DNA from: Sphingobacteriaceae bacterium
Lineage (GTDB): Bacteria; Bacillota; Sulfobacillia; Thermaerobacterales; RSA17
DNA: 35,752 bases
Assembly (NCBI GenBank): GCA_035303785.1
Contig: DATGRI010000045.1
Location: forward strand, 1-35,752
Reading direction: 5' to 3'
Shown here: positions 1 to 12,419 of the stretch, piece by piece
How positions within the stretch are numbered: the first letter of the stretch is position 1
Layout: the number at the start of each line of letters is the position of its first letter
Notes under the pieces: model-generated
What the model was told of the DNA's origin: nothing
Databases searched by the model: none
The model's input: only the letters and a program-made list of their open reading frames with translations
Program-made: the position numbers and the translations under genes

Positions 1-1111
<1,111 letters not shown>

Positions 1112-1113
1112 CG

Positions 1114-1764
1114 CTATTCACCTGCTTTCTCCTCTGGTTCCGCCGTCTCCCCCGGCTCCGCCGGGGCGTCGCCCGCCGGGGCTGCGGCGTCCCCGGCCGG
1201 GTTGCGGGCCACCTGCACCAGAGCGGGGCGCAGGACCAAGTTGCCCATGCGGTAGCCCGCCTGCAGCTCGGCCATGACGTGATTATCGGGAACGGTGTCG
1301 GAATCGGCCTGGAGCATGGCTTCATGCCACTGGGGATCAAAGGGCTTGCCCAGGGCCTCGATGCGCTCCACACCCTGGGCGCTGAGGATGTCCCGGAATT
1401 GGCGCAGGATCAAGGCCACCCCTTCCCGCACCTCGTCGTTGTCCCCGGAACCGTCGGCGGCAGCCGCCCGCTCCAGGTTGTCCAGGACGGGCAGCAGTTC
1501 CGCCAGCACCTTGGCCGCGGCCCGCTGCTCCATTTGCTGCTGCTCTTCCTGGACGCGCCGCCGGTAATTGAAGAAATCGGCCTGAAGCCGCTGCAGTTGC
1601 TCCGTCCGGGCGGCCAGCTGGGCCTCCAACTCGGCCACCTGGGCGGCCCCTTCACCGGCGGCCGTCTCCCCGTCCTGCCCGCCGGGCCCTTCCCCGTCGG
1701 TTTCTAAAGATTCTCCCGGCTCCGGGCCGCCGGGGCCCGGCGCCGTATCTTCCCGCTCCACCAT
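1114..1764 (-). CDS. grpE: Nucleotide exchange factor GrpE
   Basis: Releases ADP from DnaK and so resets its folding cycle; acts as a dimer. The 216-residue product starts with an acidic, Gly/Glu-rich disordered stretch (residues 1-40). A long coiled-coil helix follows (about 41-90, containing [15 protein letters not shown]), then the four-helix and beta domain ([14 protein letters not shown], and the GrpE signature region [17 protein letters not shown] near residue 178). The C-terminal Ala/Pro/Glu tail (195-216) is longer than usual and probably disordered. The ATG has a strong AGGAGG site 6 bases upstream. It sits between hrcA (84-base gap containing a terminator-like hairpin) and dnaK (2-base gap). 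Very likely correct. Confidence 0.97.
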   Translation of the reverse strand: MVEREDTAPGPGGPEPGESLETDGEGPGGQDGETAAGEGAAQVAELEAQLAARTEQLQRLQADFFNYRRRVQEEQQQMEQRAAAKVLAELLPVLDNLERAAAADGSGDNDEVREGVALILRQFRDILSAQGVERIEALGKPFDPQWHEAMLQADSDTVPDNHVMAELQAGYRMGNLVLRPALVQVARNPAGDAAAPAGDAPAEPGETAEPEEKAGE

Positions 1765-1778
1765 GTTCTACCTCCTGG

Positions 1779-1819
1779 CAAATAAAAATGCCGGGCAATC
1801 AACTGGGAATGCCGGCATT
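1779..1819 (-). terminator. Terminator- or attenuator-like hairpin between hrcA and grpE
   Basis: On the minus strand an 8-bp inverted repeat (AATGCCGG at 1819-1812 with CCGGCATT at 1794-1787) encloses a 17-base loop and is followed at once by TTTTTATTT. This is the layout of an intrinsic terminator, placed inside the heat-shock operon 15 bases before the grpE ribosome binding site. It could partly terminate transcription after hrcA, or act as a processing or stability site. The large loop makes it weak. Confidence 0.5.
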
Positions 1820-1848
1820 GCAACCGTTGCGGCCAGGGTGGGCCGCTG

Positions 1849-2898
1849 CTACGGCCCCCGGCTCAACGACTCGCTCAGCAACTGGGAAACGGTCTCCACC
1901 CACGCGATCATCAGACTGTAGTCCATGCGCCGCGGGCCGATGACGGCCAACTGGCCCAAGGTGCCGTCGCCCATGGCGTAGGTAGTGGTCACCACGCTGC
2001 AGTCCTGGATGCCCTCCAAGGGGTTTTCCGAGCCGATGACCACCCGCACGCTGCTTTCAGGAGCCGGGTCCCCCAGCAGGCTCCGCAGCAACCCCTGCCG
2101 GCCCACCAGCAGGTGCAGCAGGCGGTGGGCCCGCTCCACATCCTGGAACTCGGGCTGCCGCAGCAGGTTGGCGGCGCCGCTGGCGTACAGGCGGGCGTCC
2201 ACGTCATCGGTCTCCTCGGCCCGCAGCAGTTCCAGCACCTGGTCCAGCACCGCCCGGTACCCGGCCAGTTCCAAGGCCAGATCCAGCAGGGCGCCCCGGC
2301 TCAGGGTCCCCAGGGTGTGCCCCTTCAGATGGCTGCTCAAGACTCGGGAAATGTGGGCCAGTTCCGCCGCGTCCATCTCCTGGGGCAGGTCGATGATGCG
2401 GCTTTCCACCAGCCCCTCGTCGGTGACCAGTACGAGAACCGCCTGCCGCCCCCGCATGGGCACTAGGTGCAGGCCGTTCAAGGTGGTCTGGTGTCGGGCG
2501 GGCACCTGGACCACCGAGAAGTATTCGGTCACCTCCGACAGGATATGGGCCGTCAGGCGGATGCGGCCCTCGATCTCCCGGGCCGCGGCCCGGTACAGGG
2601 ACCTTACCCGCTCCAGCTCCTTCTGGGGAGGGCTGATGCTGGTCATCAACTGATCCACAAACAGCCGGTAGCCCTGGTCGGTGGGGATGCGCCCCGCCGA
2701 GGTGTGGGGCTGCTCCAGCAGGCCCATGGCCTCCAAATCGGCCATCTCGTTGCGGATGGTAGCGGGGCTGACACCCAAGCCGTACTTCCGGGCCAAGGTG
2801 CGGGAACCGACGGGCTCTGCCGTGGCCACGTAGTCCACTACCACATAGCGGAGGATGTCCATTTTGCGCGTATCCAGCCTTGGCATGCGGTCCCACAT
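1849..2898 (-). CDS. hrcA: Heat-inducible transcription repressor HrcA
   Basis: DNA-binding repressor of class I heat-shock genes; it binds the CIRCE operator and needs GroEL for activity. The 349-residue product has an N-terminal winged helix (MPRLDTRKMDILRYVVVDYV, then EPVGSRTLARKYGLGVSPATIRNEMADLEAMGLL). A GAF-like dimerisation and inserted domain follows, with the conserved C-terminal segment VVIGSENPLEGIQDCSVVTTTYAMGD. An in-frame ATG at 2934 lies inside the CIRCE element and downstream of the transcription start. The ATG at 2898, preceded by GGTGAT seven bases upstream, fits better and gives the family length. It is the first gene of the hrcA-grpE-dnaK operon and autoregulated through the CIRCE at 2928-2954. 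Secure call, start fairly sure. Confidence 0.96.
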   Translation of the reverse strand: MWDRMPRLDTRKMDILRYVVVDYVATAEPVGSRTLARKYGLGVSPATIRNEMADLEAMGLLEQPHTSAGRIPTDQGYRLFVDQLMTSISPPQKELERVRSLYRAAAREIEGRIRLTAHILSEVTEYFSVVQVPARHQTTLNGLHLVPMRGRQAVLVLVTDEGLVESRIIDLPQEMDAAELAHISRVLSSHLKGHTLGTLSRGALLDLALELAGYRAVLDQVLELLRAEETDDVDARLYASGAANLLRQPEFQDVERAHRLLHLLVGRQGLLRSLLGDPAPESSVRVVIGSENPLEGIQDCSVVTTTYAMGDGTLGQLAVIGPRRMDYSLMIAWVETVSQLLSESLSRGP

Positions 2899-2927
2899 TG
2901 TTTCATCACCGGTAGGATATTGATGCA

Positions 2928-2954
2928 TTAGCACTCATGCCCCGGGAGTGCTAA
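2928..2954. promoter_or_regulatory. CIRCE operator (HrcA binding site)
   Basis: Perfect inverted repeat TTAGCACTC-N9-GAGTGCTAA, which is the CIRCE consensus without mismatch. It lies just downstream of the predicted hrcA transcription start and 29 bases before the hrcA ATG, the usual position for negative autoregulation by HrcA. Confidence 0.98.
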
Positions 2955-2965
2955 AGGTCAAGTTC

Positions 2966-2995
2966 AAAATAGCACTGGGGACGAGATGCTGTCAA
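2966..2995 (-). promoter_or_regulatory. Sigma-A promoter of hrcA-grpE-dnaK
   Basis: A perfect -35 box TTGACA (2995-2990), an 18-base spacer and a -10 box TATTTT (2971-2966). Transcription would start near 2959, immediately before the CIRCE element, so bound HrcA would block it. Confidence 0.85.
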
Positions 2996-3065
2996 CGCCG
3001 CACACCCGGGCCCCTCCTGCATACTTATGCACTGACGAAGCACCAATATTCCGTGGCGGCGGTTC

Positions 3066-3094
3066 TTGCCCGGACCGGCCCTTCAAGGTATAGT
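3066..3094 (+). promoter_or_regulatory. Probable sigma-A promoter of carB
   Basis: TTGCCC (3066-3071), a 17-base spacer and TATAGT (3089-3094). Start of transcription would be near 3101, leaving a G+C-rich leader of about 150 bases before carB. I see no PyrR-binding motif or T-tract terminator in that leader. An A+T-rich imperfect palindrome at 3218-3234 (TATTATTATGCAT core) faintly resembles an arginine box. Confidence 0.65.
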
Positions 3095-3252
3095 ATTGTG
3101 GACTGCCTGCGGGGCTCCGGCCCTATGTAGGGAAAGAAACGGGCCAATTCCCCGCCGCCGGCCGGGGGGGCTGCCCGTCCTGCCGCCCCGGGGACCGGTG
3201 CCGCAGCAGGTCAAACCTTCGTATTATTATGCATCAGCGGGAGGTCTCCCCC

Positions 3253-6529
<3,277 letters not shown>

Positions 6530-6549
<20 letters not shown>

Positions 6550-7402
6550 GCCGGGTGATGCCCGACATGGGCTCGCCCAGATCCTCCGATACCTTTGCCA
6601 CCAGCTCCGCATCCATGTAGTTGGCCGTGGCCTGGACGATGGCCCGGGCCCGCTTCACGGGATCCCCCGACTTGAAGATGCCGGAGCCGACGAAGATGCC
6701 GTCGCACCCCAACTGCATCATGAGGGCCGCATCGGCGGGGGTGGCGATGCCGCCGGCGGCGAAGTTGACCACCGGCAGGCGGCCCTGGCGCCGCACTTCC
6801 CGCAGCAGTTCCAAGGACACCGCCATCTCCTTGGCCAGGGTGGACAATTCGGCCTCGGAGGCGTTGAGCACCCGGCGCAGTTCGGCGGTCACCGTGCGCA
6901 TGTGACGCACCGCTTCAGCCACGTCGCCCGTGCCCGGCTCCCCCTTGGTGCGGATCATGGCCGCCCCTTCGGCGATGCGCCGCAGGGCCTCGCCCAGGTT
7001 GCGGGCGCCGCACACAAAGGGCGTGTTGAACTGGTGCTTGTCGATGTAGAACTCGTGGTCGGTGGGGGTCAAGACTTCGCTCTCGTCGATGCAGTCCACG
7101 CCAACGGCCTCCAGCACCTGGGCCTCGGCGAAATGGCCGATGCGGCACTTGGCCATGACGGGGATGGAAACGGCGTCCATGATGGCCCGGATGCGGACGG
7201 GGTCGGCCATCCGGGCGATGCCGCCGGCGGCGCGAATGTCGGCGGGCACCTTCTCCAAGGCCATGACGGCCACGGCCCCGGCTTCTTCCGCTATCCGGGC
7301 TTCTTCAGGAGTAGTCACGTCCATGATGACGCCGCCCTTGAGGGGGGCTATGCTTTCTACTTTTTTCAGCCATGCCGCCTGCCGGCTTTGGCGATCCTCC
7401 AT
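6530..7402 (-). CDS. pdxS: Pyridoxal 5'-phosphate synthase, lyase subunit PdxS
   Basis: Forms PLP from ribose 5-phosphate, glyceraldehyde 3-phosphate and ammonia in the DXP-independent vitamin B6 pathway. The 290-residue TIM barrel is very well conserved: [20 protein letters not shown] (substrate aspartate), VMAKCRIGH (the Schiff-base lysine), [11 protein letters not shown] (second lysine), [20 protein letters not shown] and FVGSGIF (phosphate binding). A GTG at 7435 would add 11 residues, but the ATG at 7402 has AGGGGAGG eight bases upstream and matches the family start. The glutaminase partner pdxT, normally the next gene, is absent here: pdxS runs directly into the convergent carB. The 148-base gap from hemW holds a possible promoter and an attenuator-like hairpin. 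Confidence 0.97.
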
Positions 7403-7418
7403 CAGCGGTACCTCCCCT

Positions 7419-7497
7419 AAAAAATTTCGCCCCACACCTAGGGCGGGGGACAGGGGGTGTCGGTCAGCCGTCTTAGGTGCGGCTGATAATCAGCATA
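7419..7497 (-). promoter_or_regulatory. Structured pdxS leader: possible operator and attenuator
   Basis: Reading towards pdxS, a possible extended -10 (TGG followed by TATGCT, 7497-7492) is overlapped by the near-perfect palindrome GCTGATTATCAGC (7494-7482). Further on, CGCCC (7445-7441) can pair with GGGCG (7432-7428), closed by six T residues (7424-7419), a small terminator-like hairpin directly before the ribosome binding site. Its loop TAGGTGTG (7440-7433) can instead pair over 8 bp with CGCACCTA (7481-7474) upstream. This could be conditional termination. Nothing identifies a ligand, and the -35 match is poor. Confidence 0.4.
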
Positions 7498-7550
7498 CCA
7501 TTCTCTTTTGCCGAAAGGAATCGGGCCGGCGGGGCCGGTTGAGCCCGGGC

Positions 7551-8702
7551 TCAGGCCAGGAACTCGGCCCAGACGTTGTTGGCCACCATCAGGCCTTCCC
7601 GGGTCAGGCGCAGGTGGTCGTCCACCACCGCCACCCAGCCCCGGCGCCGGCAGTAGGCCAGGGCATCCCGGAAAACGGCGGTCGGCTCCCGGCCGAAGCG
7701 CCGGCGGAAGGCGTCCAGGTCCAGCCCCCGGAGGAGGCGGGTGCCCAGGAGGACCATCTCCCCCATGGCGGTGCGCTCATCCCGGGGCTCGTCCCGCTGG
7801 GCCACGGGCAGGCGCCCCGCCCGCACCGCCTCGGTGTAAGGCCGGAGAAAGCCCGCGTTGGCCCAGCGGCGGCCGCCCCAGAAGGACCACGCCCCCGCCC
7901 CCAGGCCCAAGTACTCGAGAAAGTGCCATACCGCCAGGTTGTGCTCTGCGTACTTGCCGTCCCGGGCGAAGTTGGAAATCTCGTAATGGTCGTAGCCCGC
8001 CGCCGCCAGCCGGTCCATGGCCGTCTCGTACATGGCCGCCTCCTCTTCCTCCCCGGGCCGGGGCAGCCGGTTTTCCCGCTCCCACCGCCAGAAGGTGGTG
8101 CGGGGCTCCACCTGCAGCCCGTAGACGGACACGTGATCGGGGGGCGGGTCCAGACGGAGCAGGGTGGTCAAGGTCTCTTCCCATTGGGCCAAGGTTTGAC
8201 CCGGCAAACCGAACATGAGGTCCACGTTGATGTTGGTGAAGCCGGCCTCCCGGGCCTGCCGGTAGGCCCTCAGGGCGGCGGCGGCATCGTGGTTGCGGCC
8301 CAGGCGGCTCAGCAGGTCGTCCTGGAAGGCCTGGACGCCCATGCTGAGGCGGTTGACCCCGGCCCGCCGCCAGGCCACCAAGGCTTCGGGGCTTACGTCT
8401 TCAGGGTTGGCTTCCAAGGTGATTTCCGCCCCGGGCAGTATGGACAGCCGGCGGCCCAGCCCCTCCAGGAGGCGCACCACCCCTGCCGGCGGCAGCCGGG
8501 AGGGGGTGCCGCCGCCCAGAAACACCGTGTGGAAGGTGGCGCCGGCCACTTGGGGATCCCGGCGGTGCAGATCGGCTTCCGCCAGCACGTCGTCCACATA
8601 GGCGGCGATGCGGTCGGGGCCCTTGATGACGTAGGCGTTGAAATCACAGTAGAAGCACTTGCGGGCGCAGAAGGGAATGTGGACATACAAGCCCGGGCCC
8701 AC
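7551..8702 (-). CDS. hemW: Heme chaperone HemW (radical SAM, HemN-like)
   Basis: Radical SAM protein related to coproporphyrinogen III dehydrogenase; HemW members bind heme and deliver it to respiratory proteins rather than oxidise the porphyrin. The 383-residue product shows the Fe-S cluster motif CARKCFYC (Cys12, Cys16, Cys19). The SAM-binding FLGGGTPS follows, with NRLSMGVQAF, GFTNINVDLMFGLPGQT and the HemW-type EHNLAVWHFLEYLGLGAGAWS segment. The C-terminal winged-helix domain ends the protein. Start is GTG, 13 bases after lepA, with GAGGGG nine bases upstream. The lepA-hemW pair is the standard Firmicute order; hrcA, which usually follows, is separated here by pdxS and carB. HemN activity cannot be excluded by eye, but the N-terminus fits HemW. 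Confidence 0.93.
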   Translation of the reverse strand: MGPGLYVHIPFCARKCFYCDFNAYVIKGPDRIAAYVDDVLAEADLHRRDPQVAGATFHTVFLGGGTPSRLPPAGVVRLLEGLGRRLSILPGAEITLEANPEDVSPEALVAWRRAGVNRLSMGVQAFQDDLLSRLGRNHDAAAALRAYRQAREAGFTNINVDLMFGLPGQTLAQWEETLTTLLRLDPPPDHVSVYGLQVEPRTTFWRWERENRLPRPGEEEEAAMYETAMDRLAAAGYDHYEISNFARDGKYAEHNLAVWHFLEYLGLGAGAWSFWGGRRWANAGFLRPYTEAVRAGRLPVAQRDEPRDERTAMGEMVLLGTRLLRGLDLDAFRRRFGREPTAVFRDALAYCRRRGWVAVVDDHLRLTREGLMVANNVWAEFLA

Positions 8703-8715
8703 AGGCCTCAGCCCC

Positions 8716-10518
8716 TCAATCCCGGTCCACCCGCAGGACGGCCATGAAGGCTTCCTGGGGTATTTCCACGCTGCCGATCTGCTTCATGCGGCGTTTGCCT
8801 TCCTTTTGCCGCTCCAGCAGCTTGCGCTTGCGGGTGACGTCGCCGCCGTAGCATTTGGCCGTCACGTTCTTCCGCAGGGCCCGCACCGTCTCCCGGGCGA
8901 TGATGCGGCTGCCCACCGCCGCCTGGATGGGCACTTCGAATTGCTGCCGGGGGATGATGGACTGGAGCTTTTCCGCCAGTTCCCGGCCCCGGGGGTAGGC
9001 GGCGTCCCGGTGGACGATGAGGGACAGGGCGTCCACCGGCTCCCCGCTGACCAGGATGTCCAGGCGGACCAGGTCGCCGGTGCGGTAGCCGATCAACTCG
9101 TAGTCCAGGGTGGCGTGGCCCCGGCTGCGGGACTTCAACTGGTCGAAGAAGTCGAACATGATCTCCGCCAGGGGCAGCTCGTACTCCAGCAGCACCCGCT
9201 GGCCTTCCAGGTAGGACATGTTCAGGTAGGTGCCCCGCCGCTCCTGGCATAGCTCCATGACGGCGCCCACGTACTGGGAGGGCGTAATCAGGTCCGCCTT
9301 GACGTAGGGCTCGGCGATGGCCGTGTAGTCGCCGGAAGGCGGCAATTTGGCGGGGTTGTCGATGTTGATGATGCTGCCGTCCTTCAGGTGGACCTGGTAC
9401 ACCACGCTGGGGGCCGTCATGATCAAGTCCAGGTCGTGCTCCCGCTCCAGCCGCTCCTGGACGATCTCCATGTGGAGCAGGCCCAGGAAGCCGCAGCGAA
9501 ACCCGAACCCCAAGGCCGCCGACGTTTCCGGCTCGAACACCAGGGCGGCGTCGTTCAGCTGGAGACGCTCCAGGGCTTCCCGCAGGTCCTCGTAGTCGGC
9601 GCTGTCGATGGGGTACAGGCCGCAGTACACCATGGGCTGGACAGGGCGATAGCCGGGCAGGGGCTCCGGCGCGGGGTTGTGGGCGCCGGTCACCGTGTCT
9701 CCCACCCGGCACTGGCGCACGTCCTTGATGCCCGCCACCATGTAGCCCACCTGCCCGGGGCCCAGCCGGTCCACCGCCACGGGATCGGGCACGAACACTC
9801 CCACCTCGTCCACTTCGAAGTCGTGGCCGGCGGACATGAGGCGGATGGCCTGGCCTTTTACCACGTGCCCGTCCACGACGCGGATGTAGGCCACCACGCC
9901 CCGGTAGCTGTCGTAATGGGAATCGAACACCAAAGCCTTCAGGGGGGCGCCGGGATCCCCTTCCGGCGGCGGGATGCGCTGGATGATGGCCTCCAGCAGC
10001 TCCTGGATGCCCCAGCCCTCCCGGGCGGAAACCAGCAGGCACTCGTCGGGATCGAAGCCCAGGTCGGCCAGCTCCAGCTTCACTTCATCGGTGCGGGCAT
10101 GGGGCAGGTCGATCTTGTTGATGACGGGGATGACCGTCAGGTCGTGCTCCAAGGCCAGGTACAGGTTGGACAGGGTTTGGGCCTCCACCCCCTGGGCCGC
10201 GTCCACCACCAGCAGGGCCCCCTCGCAGGCCGCCAGGCTGCGGGACACTTCGTAGGCGAAATCCACGTGGCCGGGGGTGTCGATGAGGTTCAGGGTGTAG
10301 GAGCCGGCGGGGGTTTCGTAGTTCATGCGCACGGCCTTCAATTTGATGGTGATGCCCCGCTCCCGCTCCAACTCCATGGCGTCCAGCCGCTGATCCTCCG
10401 CGGTCCTGGGCGGAGCGGCGCCGGCGGCTTCCATCAGCCGGTCCGCCAGGGTGGACTTGCCGTGGTCGATATGGGCGATGATGCAGAAGTTGCGGATGTG
10501 CTCGGCGGCTGCAGCCAT
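8716..10518 (-). CDS. lepA: Elongation factor 4 (LepA), GTPase
   Basis: Ribosome-binding GTPase implicated in initiation and back-translocation under stress. The 600-residue product has G1 AHIDHGKST (residues 15-23), the switch region RGITI, G3 DTPGH and G4 NKID. EF-G-like domains II, III and V follow, then the LepA-specific C-terminal domain with [20 protein letters not shown] and [18 protein letters not shown]. An upstream ATG at 10545 lies in the predicted -10 box and cannot be used; the ATG at 10518 has GGAGGGG five bases before it. A good sigma-A promoter overlaps the end of spoIIP, so lepA-hemW is expressed in growing cells independently of the sporulation gene. Secure. Confidence 0.98.
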   Translation of the reverse strand: MAAAAEHIRNFCIIAHIDHGKSTLADRLMEAAGAAPPRTAEDQRLDAMELERERGITIKLKAVRMNYETPAGSYTLNLIDTPGHVDFAYEVSRSLAACEGALLVVDAAQGVEAQTLSNLYLALEHDLTVIPVINKIDLPHARTDEVKLELADLGFDPDECLLVSAREGWGIQELLEAIIQRIPPPEGDPGAPLKALVFDSHYDSYRGVVAYIRVVDGHVVKGQAIRLMSAGHDFEVDEVGVFVPDPVAVDRLGPGQVGYMVAGIKDVRQCRVGDTVTGAHNPAPEPLPGYRPVQPMVYCGLYPIDSADYEDLREALERLQLNDAALVFEPETSAALGFGFRCGFLGLLHMEIVQERLEREHDLDLIMTAPSVVYQVHLKDGSIINIDNPAKLPPSGDYTAIAEPYVKADLITPSQYVGAVMELCQERRGTYLNMSYLEGQRVLLEYELPLAEIMFDFFDQLKSRSRGHATLDYELIGYRTGDLVRLDILVSGEPVDALSLIVHRDAAYPRGRELAEKLQSIIPRQQFEVPIQAAVGSRIIARETVRALRKNVTAKCYGGDVTRKRKLLERQKEGKRRMKQIGSVEIPQEAFMAVLRVDRD

Positions 10519-10543
10519 GGCTTCCCCTCCAAGTATCGTGCAC

Positions 10544-10573
10544 ATTATCGCCGCTAGGGGAAACCGTTGTCAA
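10544..10573 (-). promoter_or_regulatory. Sigma-A promoter of lepA-hemW
   Basis: TTGACA (10573-10568), an 18-base spacer and GATAAT (10549-10544). Transcription would start near 10537, giving a leader of about 20 bases that contains the lepA ribosome binding site. The -35 box covers the spoIIP stop codon. Confidence 0.8.
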
Positions 10574-11886
10574 AAGAGGCTTACAGCCCATGGTGAGGCC
10601 GCTGCAACGGCCGCCGATGAGGCTTGGGAAACGGGCCCGGCGGGGCACTCGTAGGGCACCCCCGGCCGGGGCAGGAGGCCCCGCCTGCCGGCGGCATCGA
10701 TGACGTGGGCCAGAATCCTGGCCGTAGCCAGGGCTTCTTCCAAGGTGTTCTCCACGCTGCCGATTTCGATGAGGAGGGCGCCCGGCATCAGGTGCTGGTT
10801 GAACCGCTCCCGGTGCCGCCGCACGCCCCGGGACAGGCCGGGGTAGCTTTCCTCCACCAGATGGTTCAAGGTCTCGGCCACGCACAAGTTTTGCCGCCAG
10901 TTGGGGTGATCCTGGCTGCGGGTGCCCACCACGAACAGCACTTTGGCCATCGGCTGATCGCCCACGGTAGCCAGGCTCACGGACCGGGGCACGGCGTCCC
11001 GGTGGAGATCCAGGATGAGCATCAAGGACGGGTGGACGTCGGTGACCCGGCGGCCCGTCCCGCCGAAATTCTCCAGCATCTGCAGGGACCGGTAGTAGGC
11101 GCCGATGCGGGTCACGGCGTTGTTCTGCCAATCGAACAGGTCCGTCACGTGGATCACCGGCACGCCGTGCTGTTCCTGGAGCACCGACGCCAGTTCCCGG
11201 CCCACCCGGATCATGTTCCGGGCGGGGTCGGGGCTGAAGCCGTGGCCGGCGGGGTCGCCGCCGGCCGTGGCGGCAGGGCCGCCCAAAAAGGCCTCGGATC
11301 CGTGGGTATGGTAAATGAGGACCACCGGCCCCCCGGCGGCAGGCGGCCAATCCCGCGCCTCCCCGCCGTCAGGGGGCTCCGCCGGTGACTCCGGAGTGTT
11401 CCGGGTATTCCAGCCATCCTGCACCAAGGGGATGAGGGGCGGCTGCCCGCCGGAGGCATGGGATGCCGGGGGCGGGGCCATGGTGCCCAGGCCGGGCAGT
11501 TCCGCCGCCAGCAGGGTCCAGGGCCGGCCCAAGGACATGCCGCCGCCCGCCTCCATGAACAGGCGCAGGAGCCGTCCCGGATTCAGGCCTTGGGGATCGG
11601 TGAGGGACGGCGGCGGGTCCACCCACTGGAGGACGGGGATCGCCGTGCGCAGTATGTGGCGCAGGAGGCGGGTACCCGGGCCCGGCCGCCCGGCGGATGC
11701 TGCCGCGGGCACCGCCGGCTCCAGGCCCCCCGCCGGCGGCAGGAACATCAAAGCCATGCCCAAGGCCGCTATAGCCCACAGGAGCAGGAAAGGCCAGGCC
11801 CGGTACCAGGCGAAGGAGCGCCGGCCGGTCCCCATGGGCCGCCAGGCGGCAGTTGCTCTAAGATGTGCCCGCTGTTCCCTTCCCAT
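10570..11886 (-). CDS. spoIIP: Stage II sporulation protein SpoIIP
   Basis: Cell-wall amidase/endopeptidase which, with SpoIID and SpoIIM, thins septal peptidoglycan and drives engulfment in the mother cell. The 438-residue product has a basic N-terminus and one membrane anchor (about residues 29-50). A Gly/Ala/Pro-rich variable region (50-180) follows, then the SpoIIP catalytic domain: VLIYHTHGSEAF, LILDLHRDA, and FNQHLMPGALLIEIGSVENTLEEA, with the conserved His and Glu residues. The ATG at 11886 has no ribosome binding site and lies at or next to the predicted sigma-E transcription start. The next in-frame ATG is at 11835, also without one. gpr, usual upstream neighbour in Bacillus, is replaced by a small holin-like gene. 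Function is secure; the start is uncertain. Confidence 0.93.
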   Translation of the reverse strand: MGREQRAHLRATAAWRPMGTGRRSFAWYRAWPFLLLWAIAALGMALMFLPPAGGLEPAVPAAASAGRPGPGTRLLRHILRTAIPVLQWVDPPPSLTDPQGLNPGRLLRLFMEAGGGMSLGRPWTLLAAELPGLGTMAPPPASHASGGQPPLIPLVQDGWNTRNTPESPAEPPDGGEARDWPPAAGGPVVLIYHTHGSEAFLGGPAATAGGDPAGHGFSPDPARNMIRVGRELASVLQEQHGVPVIHVTDLFDWQNNAVTRIGAYYRSLQMLENFGGTGRRVTDVHPSLMLILDLHRDAVPRSVSLATVGDQPMAKVLFVVGTRSQDHPNWRQNLCVAETLNHLVEESYPGLSRGVRRHRERFNQHLMPGALLIEIGSVENTLEEALATARILAHVIDAAGRRGLLPRPGVPYECPAGPVSQASSAAVAAASPWAVSLF

Positions 11887-11893
11887 ATGGAAA

Positions 11894-11922
11894 GGTGTAT
11901 GAGAGGGGGACGGGCACTATGC
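11894..11922 (-). promoter_or_regulatory. Sigma-E-like promoter of spoIIP
   Basis: GCATAGT (11922-11916), a 14-base spacer and CATACACC (11901-11894) closely match the mother-cell sigma-E consensus (KMATATT and CATACANT with about 14 bases between). SpoIIP is known to be sigma-E dependent in Bacillus, which supports the match. Confidence 0.65.
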
Positions 11923-11942
11923 CGGGGAGGGGACCTTCCCCT

Positions 11943-12269
11943 TCAGCGCAGCTCCGTGGGCACCACGGCGTCGATGATGCCGATGACCAGGGACGCCAGC
12001 AGGGCCCCGATGATGGATACTTCCATGGACGGCACGATGAACTGGGTGAGCCAGATGACCACAGCCGCCGTCAGAAAGCCGATGATGCCCCGGTTTTGGG
12101 GCGAAACCCTCTGGCCCATGAGGGCCTCCACGATGTAGCCGATTACGGCGATGGCCAAGGCTGCCAGCAGGGCATTGACGAAGCCCATGATGCGGAAGCC
12201 GGGCAGGATGAATCCGAGGAGCAAGAGGACCAGGGCCGACACGACGAAGCGGATTACGGCTCCCAGCAT
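11943..12269 (-). CDS. Phage-holin-family (YvlD-like) small membrane protein
   Basis: The 108-residue product is almost entirely hydrophobic, with four predicted membrane segments (about residues 5-25, 31-50, 62-82, 84-102). A short charged loop MGQRVSPQNRG lies between segments 2 and 3. This is the pattern of the 'phage holin family / superfamily IV' membrane proteins such as Bacillus YvlD, whose role is unknown. The ATG has GGAGGTG seven bases upstream. It precedes spoIIP by 56 bases, in the place where Bacillus carries the spore protease gene gpr, so a spore-related role is conceivable but unproven. A weak promoter-like pair (ATGACC, 18 bases, TATAGC; 12369-12340) lies upstream, back to back with the rpsT promoter. 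Confidence 0.75.
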   Translation of the reverse strand: MLGAVIRFVVSALVLLLLGFILPGFRIMGFVNALLAALAIAVIGYIVEALMGQRVSPQNRGIIGFLTAAVVIWLTQFIVPSMEVSIIGALLASLVIGIIDAVVPTELR

Positions 12270-12368
12270 GATACTTCACCTCCAGGGGGGACCGGCATGG
12301 ATTGGAATCCTTGGCCTAGCCTGTCCTGGCGGGGTGCCGGCTATACCTTCCCCCGGAATGCCGGGTCA

Positions 12369-12397
12369 TTGTCGCTGTCGGCTCCCTGTGATAGAAT
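12369..12397 (+). promoter_or_regulatory. Sigma-A promoter of rpsT
   Basis: TTGTCG (12369-12374), a 17-base spacer and TAGAAT (12392-12397). Transcription would start near 12404, immediately before the GGAGGTG ribosome binding site, giving a very short leader. Confidence 0.75.
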
Positions 12398-12419
12398 TGC
12401 CCTTCGGAGGTGAGCCTGT

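Noticed and set aside
7062-8747. 561-codon open frame antisense to pdxS and hemW
   Set aside because: Crosses two real genes and their intergenic gap; low-complexity translation.
10519-10545. N-terminal extension of lepA from an upstream ATG
   Set aside because: This ATG lies in the predicted -10 box; the downstream ATG has a strong ribosome site and family-like start.
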